DNA from: a virus
Virus record (IMG/VR): IMGVR_UViG_3300048918_000073
Location: 1-44,052 of that record
DNA length: 44,052 nucleotides
Direction: 5' to 3' (one strand)
A model generated the notes under the pieces. That model saw only the letters and a program-made list of their open reading frames with translations, did not search any database and was not told where the DNA came from. Made by a program: the position numbers and the translations under genes. This document shows, one piece after another, positions 1-5,992 of the stretch; within the stretch, counting starts at the first letter, position 1; each line of letters opens with the position of its first letter.

Positions 1-135
1 AGCAGCCCTCGCAGCAGCCCTCGCAGCAGCCCACGCAGCATCCCACGCAGTAGCCCTCGCAGCAGCCCACGCAGCATCCCCCGCAGCATCCCACGCAGCA
101 GCCCTAAGCTCCTCATCTCCTGTCTTGAGGTACTG
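1..135. repeat. Terminal overlap with 43918-44052
   Basis: Bases 10-135 are identical to 43927-44052; bases 5 and 9 differ. The overlap lies within one open reading frame, which closes correctly only if the ends are joined. It is therefore best read as a circular-assembly overlap, not a physical terminal repeat. The implied circle is 43,917 bp. Confidence 0.85.
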
Positions 136-396
136 CCTGACAATTTCCGGGCAGTTCCAGAGAGGGACAACCTGTAGCGCACACCAGCAGGTAAACTCTC
201 TGATTTCCGCCTCGTGTCCTTCGACAGCCTGGAGACACCACAGAGCATCCTCCAGTCCATTAGACTCCAAGATTACCTTGAAGCTTACCTCCTCTGAGTC
301 TGCCTTGGTTTTCCCAAGGGTGCTTAGGAGCGTGGTCCAGCCGTCAGAGCAGGGGTGCTGCTTGCGGATGTCGTTAAGCGTGGTCGTAAGGTTCAC
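1..396 (-). CDS. Alanine-rich Imm5-like protein, N-terminal part (gene split by the window ends)
   Basis: Reading starts at GTG 396-394, 5 nt after GGAGAGA, with an in-frame stop directly upstream. It stays open to base 1 and continues from base 43917 to the stop at 43861, giving 150 aa in the closed circle. The first ~90 residues (including SNGLEDALWCLQAVEGHEAE and IREFTCWCA) form a compact helical domain. The rest is a 4-residue Ala/Trp/Asp/Arg repeat (AWDAARAA type). From memory this layout matches the helical family sometimes labelled Imm5-like or putative immunity protein, found in phages and bacteria. The function is not established. It is the first gene on the RNA-polymerase side of attP and has its own promoter-like motif at 426-443. 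Confidence 0.8.
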   Translation of the reverse strand, partial: MNLTTTLNDIRKQHPCSDGWTTLLSTLGKTKADSEEVSFKVILESNGLEDALWCLQAVEGHEAEIREFTCWCALQVVPLWNCPEIVRQYLKTGDEELRAAAWDAAGDAAWAAARATAWDAAWAAARAAARAA

Positions 397-425
397 TCAA
401 TCTCTCCATACGTCATTTGCTGATC

Positions 426-443
426 AATGTCTAATGGCTTACA
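426..443 (-). promoter_or_regulatory. Candidate phage RNA polymerase promoter P1
   Basis: The minus strand reads TGTAAGCCATTAGACATT, matching TGYAARCCANNWGRCATA except for the last base. It lies 30 bp upstream of the Imm5-like start and about 125 bp beyond attP on the side facing the RNA polymerase operon. Confidence 0.55.
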
Positions 444-567
444 TCTGTATTGTAAATAGGGAAATGAGGGTTTCTCCCTCCGCTTCGCCTCCATACTCCA
501 AACCATCTGTCATGTGCTTTTGGTGCCTCACTAGAGGCTCTAAGGACTGCGTGACCTACTAACCAGC

Positions 568-612
568 ACTGCAAATCCTTAAATCCCAGTTCGATTCTGG
601 GCGAGGCCTCCA
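568..612 (+). other. attP: attP core: 3' half of a tRNA-Cys(GCA) gene
   Basis: From 568 the sequence reads as a tRNA 3' half: anticodon loop CTGCAAA (GCA anticodon), 3' anticodon strand TCCTT, a perfect T-arm CCCAG-TTCGATT-CTGGG, the acceptor strand CGAGGCC, discriminator T and CCA at 610-612. The 5' half that should pair with it (acceptor GGCCTCG, D-arm) is missing upstream, so this is not a working tRNA. Tyrosine integrases commonly use such 3' tRNA segments, and an integrase gene lies about 0.8 kb away with one coding sequence between. Integration would restore an intact host tRNA. Confidence 0.82.
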
Positions 613-622
613 TCATTTCAAT

Positions 623-701
623 GGGTTAGCCTGTGGTTCATGTAGGTACTATGTGAAGATATGGAGGTGATTACCTCCTAGTTGCCTCCACAGGCTAACC
701 C
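623..701. promoter_or_regulatory. Nested inverted repeats beside attP
   Basis: GGGTTAGCCTGTGG (623-636) is perfectly inverted at 688-701. Inside it is a second hairpin, GGAGGT-gatt-ACCTCC (663-678). The heptamer GCCTCCA occurs three times, at 606-612, 684-690 and 705-711. No U-run follows on either strand, so a plain intrinsic terminator is unlikely. Integrase/excisionase arm binding or a structured transcript is more likely. Confidence 0.5.
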
Positions 702-720
702 TCTGCCTCCACTGGTCGCG

Positions 721-1377
721 TTATCGCGCGGCTCCTTCCTTGAGAGCGGCGAGGGCGGCTTGTTGCGCCGATACTATCGCTGTCACCGGGTTATCCGTGC
801 GCGTTCCGGTTGACGTAACGATTGGCTTGCGCCCTTCGTCATTCCAGAAGGCATCAATTGCTGAATTGAGGACGATTAGCGCCTCTCGCAGCTTCGCTTC
901 ACGCGCAATACCTTCGGCTACTCGCCGAGCCGTTGAGTCTTGTGCAAATTGAGCCTCTTTTAATTCCGCCTCGGCTTTCTCCGCCCGGGCAATGGCGGCG
1001 TCGCGCTCGGAAACCGTTTGACGGAACCAACGGCAGCTGACCGTCATCGACTTTTCTTTGCTGCGATGAGCTGGCCTGATACCCAAGCAAGCGCGCATTG
1101 CATCAAATTCTTCAAAGGTCATGTGAACAATGGCGCCGTCGCTTTCGTAATTCGTGGACGGGTTCAATTGGCCAGCCCAAGCGATTGACGCCCTCAGTTC
1201 CTCCAGTTCAGCGAGGAGGCGGGGAAGCGCGGTGGCCAATTGCTCGAACATGGCTTCCGCCTTCTCGTCATCAATAAGCGGGCCATAGCCATCTGAGCCG
1301 CTATATGGCAGGCCGTCTTTTGCCGCCTCGCACAGCCGCAGCAGTTCGGCCCTTTCATCGTCGGTGAGGTGGGTCAT
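721..1377 (-). CDS. Coiled-coil protein of unknown function between integrase and attP
   Basis: 218 aa. The ATG at 1377 follows the integrase TGA directly, with GGAG in the integrase tail acting as ribosome site, so the two are translationally linked. Residues 120-170 are a charged Ala/Glu/Lys/Arg heptad-like helix (SERDAAIARAEKAEAELKEA). The N-terminal 60 residues are also helical and acidic. No catalytic motif or membrane segment is visible. The position between int and attP is typical for accessory cargo. I do not recognise a family. Confidence 0.75.
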   Translation of the reverse strand: MTHLTDDERAELLRLCEAAKDGLPYSGSDGYGPLIDDEKAEAMFEQLATALPRLLAELEELRASIAWAGQLNPSTNYESDGAIVHMTFEEFDAMRACLGIRPAHRSKEKSMTVSCRWFRQTVSERDAAIARAEKAEAELKEAQFAQDSTARRVAEGIAREAKLREALIVLNSAIDAFWNDEGRKPIVTSTGTRTDNPVTAIVSAQQAALAALKEGAAR

Positions 1378-2391
1378 TCATTTATCTCCTCTAGTTAATG
1401 CCCCAGTGGCCTCTGCCAGGGTCTCCAGATCGGGATGTGTGTATCCCTTGGTCGTAGCCATTGATCGATGGCCTACCAAGTCCATAATGGTGGCTATGGG
1501 TACCTTCGCCTTGTTCAGCCTCGTGATTACCGTATGCCTCATGACGTGGGGAGTTACCCGGTGTGTGATCCCTAAGGCCTTCCTAGCCCTGTGGAGAGCC
1601 GAGTTGATTCTCCGGTAGGTAGGCCACCCAACGGTCGCCAAGGCCACTGCACGGGCCGCTAGGGATTCCTGGAGAGGCACCACTCGCTTGTCTCCGTTCT
1701 TGGTGCGTCCCTCCCAGTTGCCGATAGTCACAGAGCCTTCCTCCAGATTGAAGTCTGAAGGCTTCAGCTTGGTTAGCTCTCCGATACGCATGCCGGTAGT
1801 CAGTAGGAGGTCCATCACCACGGAGATGTCCGGGGAGCCTCTACCCGACAACCACTCCATGATGCGGGCGTCGTCCTCAGGGCTAATCGTGTCCTGCCTC
1901 GGCTCACCCTTCTTGAGGCTCTTCCAAGGGAACACAGGCTTACCCGCGATATGGTCCCGTTCGACTGCCCACTTGAGGGCCGCTGAGACGGTACATAAAT
2001 AACGATGGACTGTGGTGTCCCCCAGGCTCTTGGCCCTGAGGTCCTCGACCAGTTGGTCTAGCTGGGAGGTCCTGATAGACGCCACAGGCTTATCAAGGCC
2101 AAGGAGGTCCATACAGGCGTCGAAACGCTGTAGGCTCTGGGAGACGTCCTTGTGGTTCCTCCAGATGACCCTAGCGTCCTTCTTGAGGTCGCGCACTAGG
2201 TAGCCCCCTTGATGAGCCTGATGGGGCTGTACGAGGCCCTGTGGCGTTCCTAGAGCCAATGATAGCTCGATGGCTTTAGCTTCCTTGAAGTCGTGAGAGT
2301 ATTTCCTGTAGCGAGTTCCGTCGCGGACCACCTCAATCACCCACTGGCCAGTCGGCTCACCCTTGGCGTTCTTTTTGGCATATACGGACAT
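1378..2391 (-). CDS. int: Tyrosine site-specific recombinase (phage integrase)
   Basis: 337 aa from ATG 2391, chosen because GGAGAAAGG lies just upstream; a longer frame from TTG 2409 has no ribosome site. The N-terminal ~60 residues (VYAKKNAKGEPTGQWVIEVV) form an arm-binding type domain. A SAM-like core-binding domain follows. The catalytic domain has the first Arg in TTGMRIGELTKL, the HxxR box in PHVMRHTVITRL, LVGH followed by the Tyr nucleophile in KGYTH. It would join attP (568-612) to a tRNA-Cys gene of the host. Ends are complete and it looks functional. Confidence 0.95.
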   Translation of the reverse strand: MSVYAKKNAKGEPTGQWVIEVVRDGTRYRKYSHDFKEAKAIELSLALGTPQGLVQPHQAHQGGYLVRDLKKDARVIWRNHKDVSQSLQRFDACMDLLGLDKPVASIRTSQLDQLVEDLRAKSLGDTTVHRYLCTVSAALKWAVERDHIAGKPVFPWKSLKKGEPRQDTISPEDDARIMEWLSGRGSPDISVVMDLLLTTGMRIGELTKLKPSDFNLEEGSVTIGNWEGRTKNGDKRVVPLQESLAARAVALATVGWPTYRRINSALHRARKALGITHRVTPHVMRHTVITRLNKAKVPIATIMDLVGHRSMATTKGYTHPDLETLAEATGALTRGDK

Positions 2392-2416
2392 GACGGAACC
2401 TTTCTCCAATCGGTGA

Positions 2417-2434
2417 TTAACAACAGATGGTATT
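2417..2434 (-). promoter_or_regulatory. Degenerate promoter-like motif before integrase
   Basis: The minus strand reads AAATACCATCTGTTGTTA, sharing the ACCATCTG centre with the phage promoter motif but not the CATA end. It lies 26 bp from the integrase start. It could be a decayed site or coincidence. Confidence 0.2.
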
Positions 2435-2437
2435 TAT

Positions 2438-2572
2438 TCAGTGACCAAAAATAGTCAATGCCCAGATACCCCCAAACACCAGGACAAACGCCGCTGTCCA
2501 GATGTTTACCTCAAAGTACCCTAGTGTGTAGACCACAGTACAGACCGCAATGAATATCAGAAAACTAGACAT
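2438..2572 (-). CDS. Small two-helix membrane protein
   Basis: 44 aa, ATG 2572 to TGA 2438, with GGAGAA 8 nt upstream. It encodes MSSFLIFIAVCTVVYTLGYF followed by a second hydrophobic stretch, AAFVLVFGGIWALTIFG, separated by a short polar turn. It fits exactly between the MarR-like gene and integrase. Membrane location is predicted; the role (for example exclusion or a lysis modulator) cannot be told. Confidence 0.65.
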   Translation of the reverse strand: MSSFLIFIAVCTVVYTLGYFEVNIWTAAFVLVFGGIWALTIFGH

Positions 2573-2594
2573 AGAACTATTCTCCACGCAGAGG

Positions 2595-2975
2595 CTATGC
2601 CTCGCCACGCTCAATAATTTGAAGAACCTTATCGATCAACTTGCGACCCTTAGGCGTCAAGAAGTAACGCTGCTGGCGAAGGTCCACAGGGTCTTGCTGG
2701 CTATCTACCAGACCCAGGCCAGGGCCGCCTCCTCTGGTCTTCTTGCCGATCTCGAGGAGCGTCCTGGAAGCAACCGGCTGGATAACACCAATGTCCTTAG
2801 CGTAGGTCCCGGAACCATGGCCTGGCTTCATGGCGACTGCGAGGAGCGCCTGCGCGTAGGACGCCGGGAGCGTCGGTGAGACCTCACGGAGTACCTGGAG
2901 GACAGCAAAGAGACGGGAGAGTCTCCGCGAGCTGTCGTCATCAGGTGCGGCGAAGCGGTCTCGATGGTTGGACAT
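2595..2975 (-). CDS. MarR-like winged-helix protein, possible lysogeny regulator
   Basis: 126 aa from ATG 2975, the first ATG after the upstream stop that has a GGAAA site. The longer frame starting at 3038 overlaps the upstream gene. Residues 25-125 show helix-turn-helix spacing (TYAKDIGVIQPVASRTLLEI) followed by a wing and YFLTPKGRKLIDKVLQII, the usual end of a MarR-type wing and dimer helix. It is the only obvious DNA-binding regulator near the integrase, so it may act on the early or lysogeny promoters. A role as repressor is inference. Confidence 0.65.
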   Translation of the reverse strand: MSNHRDRFAAPDDDSSRRLSRLFAVLQVLREVSPTLPASYAQALLAVAMKPGHGSGTYAKDIGVIQPVASRTLLEIGKKTRGGGPGLGLVDSQQDPVDLRQQRYFLTPKGRKLIDKVLQIIERGEA

Positions 2976-3003
2976 GTGGGAATCATTTCCAGTGGCCCTG
3001 TGG

Positions 3004-3267
3004 TTAGATGGGTTTAACATAAAGGTCAGCCCCGTCAATTAGATCAAGGATGCGCCATGCGTCCTCTTCAGATACAAACATTACGCCTTTATCAGACAGT
3101 TGCCAAGTGTACTTCTCCGCCAAGTGGTATGCTTTCTTGGAAACTATTTGGAAAGCAGCTAGGCCTCCAGCGTCCCACAAGTACAAATCGGGAACAGACT
3201 CGCAGTGAAGCTGGGTACAGTCGGCGGTTTCCTGAGCGTCCTCAGGAGAGTTATGGTCCAATAGCAT
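3004..3267 (-). CDS. Conserved-looking small early protein
   Basis: 87 aa from ATG 3267, with AAGGAA 5 nt upstream. Mixed alpha/beta composition, acidic, two Cys near the N-terminus (DCTQLHC). No known motif. It lies in the minus-strand early cluster between a 57-aa gene and the MarR-like gene. The leader (3268-3411) folds into a long hairpin closed by CCTATGA/TCATAGG. Confidence 0.6.
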   Translation of the reverse strand: MLLDHNSPEDAQETADCTQLHCESVPDLYLWDAGGLAAFQIVSKKAYHLAEKYTWQLSDKGVMFVSEEDAWRILDLIDGADLYVKPI

Positions 3268-3411
3268 TGTATTTCCTTGAAGGCTTAGGGACGGTATCGG
3301 TCGGCCCGTGTCATGTTTGGTTAGGGAGGTTTCAGGCAGTTTCCCTATGAGCGCAAGGCGATATCTCGAAGGCTTCTCCTATTCATAGGTGCAGTGGTAA
3401 AAATACACCAA

Positions 3412-3585
3412 CTAAGCAAACAGAGCCTCAAAGCGTCGATACTTCGCGACAGCCGCGCGAGCGTCTCCCTGAGCAGCCGCAGCTGACACAAAGCCTCTAT
3501 CAGAGCCACACAAGGCGGTGCCACAATCAGTGAGCGACCAGTACCAAAGGCCGCGCGAGTTGGTGAGGTGAATGGAGATTTTCAT
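3412..3585 (-). CDS. Small early protein, DUF1508-like look
   Basis: 57 aa, ATG 3585 to TAG 3412. It starts 4 nt after the stop of the 102-aa gene upstream, with TAAGG as ribosome site, and fills an otherwise empty gap. The pattern MKISIHLTNSRGLWYWSLTD, then GFVSAAAAQGDARAAVAKYR, resembles the beta-strand plus helix unit of DUF1508/YegP proteins. That resemblance is by eye only. Confidence 0.55.
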   Translation of the reverse strand: MKISIHLTNSRGLWYWSLTDCGTALCGSDRGFVSAAAAQGDARAAVAKYRRFEALFA

Positions 3586-3589
3586 CGGG

Positions 3590-3898
3590 TTAGGCCTTAC
3601 GGTTCAAGAGGGTTTCGATGCGGTCCCACATCGCATCGGCCAGGGTGGAGGCGATGGCGATTTCGACGGTTACGTCCGAGGCGATGGCCGCATGATTATG
3701 GACGGGCGTCTCCTCCAGGTCGCTCACGAATTGCTTCGCTGCGGCAATGTCATCAAGCACGAAGTCCCAATAGATGCGGAACGACCTGATGTCGTCCAAA
3801 GCATCCCGATAGGTCACAAACCAGCGGAGGGCGGTTGCTGTGCGAGGCATCCATTGGAGAGCGTCAGCCTTGAAAGTTACGCTTTGCTTGTCAGTCAT
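3590..3898 (-). CDS. Small early protein of unknown function
   Basis: 102 aa from ATG 3898 with TAGGAG 6 nt upstream. Predicted mostly helical (DALDDIRSFRIYWDFVLDDI), no membrane segment or Cys. Its leader carries the third copy of the hairpin/TGTGG element at 3918-3961. Early promoter-proximal position suggests a host-interaction protein, but nothing in the sequence identifies the target. Confidence 0.6.
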   Translation of the reverse strand: MTDKQSVTFKADALQWMPRTATALRWFVTYRDALDDIRSFRIYWDFVLDDIAAAKQFVSDLEETPVHNHAAIASDVTVEIAIASTLADAMWDRIETLLNRKA

Positions 3899-3917
3899 GG
3901 TATGCTCCTAGTGTTAG

Positions 3918-3961
3918 GTAGACGTAATGATCCACAGCTAGGCGCTACTGAGAACGCCTAG
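3918..3961 (-). promoter_or_regulatory. Early leader element, copy 3 (hairpin plus TGTGG block)
   Basis: On the minus strand a CTAGGCG/CGCCTAG hairpin (3955-3961 with 3938-3944) is followed by TGTGGATCATTACGT, then the ribosome site of the 102-aa gene. Copies 1 and 2 have a different stem sequence but keep the pairing and the downstream block. Confidence 0.6.
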
Positions 3962-3971
3962 GGTTAGAGCA

Positions 3972-4199
3972 TCAGGCCTCAATATCCGAGATAGCCTCAC
4001 GCACGCACGTCAGGTTATACTTCGCACCATCGGGTGTCTTCTGGCCATCTAGGTCCCGCATCATGAGACGGGCGGCGGCTCCTACTGTCTTAGTCTTGCT
4101 GCGACACTCCAAGGCGAGGCGATAGAGACCTTCGTCGTTATTGATCCAGAGGGAGACGTTCCAAGCGTTCCAGCTTCTGTGGCCCTGATAGGTTGTCAT
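3972..4199 (-). CDS. Small conserved phage protein (WNAWNV motif)
   Basis: 75 aa from ATG 4199, preceded by GGAG 9 nt upstream; the same leader layout is seen before the 86-aa gene. It contains GHRSWNAWNVSLWINNDEG, and then a KTPDGAKYN segment, a combination I associate with a small phage protein family of unknown function. Soluble, mixed fold. Leader copy 2 of the hairpin element precedes it. Confidence 0.65.
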   Translation of the reverse strand: MTTYQGHRSWNAWNVSLWINNDEGLYRLALECRSKTKTVGAAARLMMRDLDGQKTPDGAKYNLTCVREAISDIEA

Positions 4200-4275
4200 A
4201 GTGTTTAACTCCATTGGGTATCTATCGGCACGTTATGAGCCACACATAGACCGCCTGTTGGAGGCCTATGGATAG
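4199..4275 (-). promoter_or_regulatory. Early leader element, copy 2
   Basis: Matches 4563-4639 over about 75 bp; bases 4227-4257 are identical to 4591-4621. On the minus strand it forms CATAGGCCTCC/GGCGGTCTATG (4245-4270), then TGTGGCTCATAACGTGCC, then GGAG and the start codon. The loop differs from copy 1 while the stem is kept. Confidence 0.7.
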
Positions 4276-4302
4276 ACCATCAGGCTATCGTAGTATGAAT
4301 CC

Positions 4303-4563
4303 TTACAGTTCGAGATGATCCACAGCTATTTGTGCGAGTTCATTAGGGTTGTCCCCAACAAGCAGGAATCCCTCATCGTCAGCGCATGGATCAAATAGAA
4401 CAAAGGCACCTGGGTACTTCTTGACACGACTACGCAGTCCAGCCAGCGCCTCTTCGCATATCTCTGGTATTCCATTATCCATCTTAATGGTCCCGTTTAG
4501 GAAATCATTCCGCGCCACTATCTGGTAAGCCAGGGCCTCAATTAGTGCTTTAGGGTCTGACAT
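4303..4563 (-). CDS. Small early protein of unknown function
   Basis: 86 aa from ATG 4563; GGAG sits 9 nt upstream in a leader nearly the same as that of the next gene. The ATG at 4578 lies before this ribosome site and is less likely. The sequence is helical at the N-terminus (ALIEALAYQIVARNDFLNG) and acidic at the C-terminus. No recognised domain. Confidence 0.6.
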   Translation of the reverse strand: MSDPKALIEALAYQIVARNDFLNGTIKMDNGIPEICEEALAGLRSRVKKYPGAFVLFDPCADDEGFLLVGDNPNELAQIAVDHLEL

Positions 4564-4639
4564 GGTATCTAACTCCATATGGTCTGCATTGGCACGTTAT
4601 GAGCCACACATAGACCGCCTGCGGAGGCCTATGGATTAG
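4563..4639 (-). promoter_or_regulatory. Early leader element, copy 1
   Basis: Same element as 4199-4275: stem 4609-4619 with 4623-4633 (3-nt loop), conserved TGTGG block, then the ribosome site of the 86-aa gene. It may be an RNase III site, a translational control element or a processed leader, as seen between T7 early genes. Confidence 0.7.
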
Positions 4640-4669
4640 ATCATGCATGCATCGGGCGAGAGGTTAGCC

Positions 4670-4894
4670 CTAGCAGGCTATTAGTTCGTACTCATCCCAT
4701 AGTACAGCCAGCAGTGTAGCGTAGTCATCGTACAGTTCCGCATTATCATCGAGTTCTTCCCGGAAGTCTGTCGCCGCGTCGCCCTGGAGAAATACCTCTT
4801 GGGCTGTCTTTATGTTACAGAATGAGTACGCAAGACCACCTCCAAACGACGTAACACGCCACGCTGGCAGGTCGTGAATGATAGCTGACTTCAT
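4670..4894 (-). CDS. First gene of the leftward early operon, unknown
   Basis: 74 aa from ATG 4894 with GATGGGG upstream. Acidic C-terminus (DFREELDDNAELYDDYATLL). It lies closest to the divergent promoter region, the position held in T7 by anti-host proteins such as gp0.3, which is also small and acidic. There is no sequence evidence that it shares that function. Confidence 0.6.
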   Translation of the reverse strand: MKSAIIHDLPAWRVTSFGGGLAYSFCNIKTAQEVFLQGDAATDFREELDDNAELYDDYATLLAVLWDEYELIAC

Positions 4895-4929
4895 TGTGTG
4901 GCCCCATCTCGTTCGCCTCTTGTGATTAC

Positions 4930-4958
4930 AATGTAAGCCCGATGCATTCCTTATGCAA
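4930..4958 (-). promoter_or_regulatory. Candidate host sigma70 promoter for the leftward early operon
   Basis: The minus strand has TTGCAT (4958-4953), a 17-nt spacer and TACATT (4935-4930). This is a weak match at -35 and moderate at -10, correctly placed 36 bp from the first early start codon. Confidence 0.35.
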
Positions 4959-4967
4959 GCGTTATTT

Positions 4968-4985
4968 TATGTCATTTGGGAAATA
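4968..4985 (-). promoter_or_regulatory. Candidate phage RNA polymerase promoter P-early
   Basis: The minus strand reads TATTTCCCAAATGACATA followed by AAATAAC. The 3' half (CCANNTGRCATA-ARATAAC) matches the replication-gene sites well, the 5' half poorly. It would let the phage polymerase re-transcribe early genes and integrase. Confidence 0.4.
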
Positions 4986-4992
4986 AATGTGA

Positions 4993-5021
4993 TTGACAAC
5001 CAAATGATGATGCATTAGGTT
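4993..5021 (+). promoter_or_regulatory. Candidate host sigma70 promoter for the rightward operon
   Basis: Consensus TTGACA at 4993-4998, a 17-nt spacer, and TAGGTT at 5016-5021, 32 bp upstream of the ATG at 5053. This is the best sigma70-type promoter seen in the control region. Confidence 0.55.
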
Positions 5022-5052
5022 AGCTGTAGGTTGAACAAAAGGACATGCCGCC

Positions 5053-5295
5053 ATGACAAGCCAGACCAGAGCCTCACTCAAAGACATCGGCAATCTGATT
5101 TTCGATGCGCTCGCCCTTATGCGCGACTGTCAGATAGGCGAGGAGAATGATAGCCTTGAGGTTATCGACGTGAGACGCCGCGCCCCTACGCGCCCTGACG
5201 ATTGCACTGTGGAAGTCATCCTGTCTAACGGGCAACGGTTTAGCATTGCGGTAGGTGATAGCCCTGACGTGGCCATTGACGTGACCCTGACGTGA
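5053..5295 (+). CDS. Small protein opening the rightward block, unknown
   Basis: 80 aa, ATG 5053 with AAAAGGA upstream. Helical N-terminus (LKDIGNLIFDALALMRD) and a C-terminal beta-rich half (CTVEVILSNGQRFSIAVGD). Transcribed away from all early genes from its own sigma70-type promoter. In a temperate phage this divergent position often holds a regulator, but there is no clear helix-turn-helix here. Confidence 0.6.
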   Translation: MTSQTRASLKDIGNLIFDALALMRDCQIGEENDSLEVIDVRRRAPTRPDDCTVEVILSNGQRFSIAVGDSPDVAIDVTLT

Positions 5296-5362
5296 GGCGA
5301 GGCGAGGGACTAGGGGGTTAGGCTTGTCGCCTTATATAAAAGGCATGCGCCCCCCCAAATGA

Positions 5363-5380
5363 TATAACCATCACGACATA
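5363..5380 (+). promoter_or_regulatory. Possible phage RNA polymerase promoter for late genes
   Basis: TATAACCATCACGACATA shares length, the T-T-AA start and the GACATA end with the minus-strand motif, and is followed by TAACC as at 42641. About 13 of 18 positions agree. It is the only plus-strand candidate found. Confidence 0.35.
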
Positions 5381-5992
5381 TAACCAAAGCTTTATATGTT
5401 GGATTACGAATATGTTATCGCCTCGGTCTGGACCATTAGCCTAACAGGCCCTGGCGTTTCTCAAGCGGCTTGTCGCCATGTCCTAGCATGTAACATGCTG
5501 TTACTCTTCATGTTCTTCTAGGCGTTGCGGCTGACGGGCTGACGTTATGGAGGTAACCTAGGGGGCAAGGGGGGTCCCTCTGGCCGCTACAAATCGGAAA
5601 ATCGTCCTGGAACCGACTTCAAAAAAGATGGTTAAACCCCGTCGTTGTTGTTCGGAAATCGCGGTCAGTGAAGGGACTCCGGGGGGGCGCGTCTCGGGCT
5701 CCTCCCGCCTCATTTTGAACACGTTTCGCCTACTCATGTGGGTATTTTTCCCACCTAGGGTCCCCTCCAGAGCGAGGAGAGGCTCCTCAGGAGCTAGTAG
5801 GTCCATTTGGGGACTATAGGGCACTATTTGTATTACACAACAATGACTTAGCCCATGGTGACTTCGGTGAGTGGTAACTTCCAAAGATAGGGCTCCCTCA
5901 TGCACCCTCGATGCGCCTCTGAGTCCCTATAGCCCCTACCTTCGGTACCCTTGATGGTCGAACAGCGTCGGAGGGGCGCTCCCCCGTTTAAG

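Noticed and set aside
1-135. Terminal direct repeat as physical genome end, or a CRISPR-like/iteron array
   Set aside because: The 12-bp units are in frame with a gene having a ribosome site and stop, there are no spacers, and the gene closes across the junction.
500-612. Complete functional tRNA gene
   Set aside because: Only the 3' half folds. Upstream bases do not pair with the acceptor or form a D-arm, so it is an attachment-site fragment.
431-616. 61-aa minus-strand frame in the attP region
   Set aside because: Runs through the tRNA fragment and promoter-like site, no ribosome site, no plausible composition.
2550-2879. 109-aa plus-strand frame
   Set aside because: Lies opposite the MarR-like and 44-aa genes, which have ribosome sites and sensible folds.
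5801-5824. T7 consensus promoter suggested by GGGACTATAGGGC
   Set aside because: Only the CTATAGGG end resembles T7; the upstream half does not, and this phage has its own motif family.
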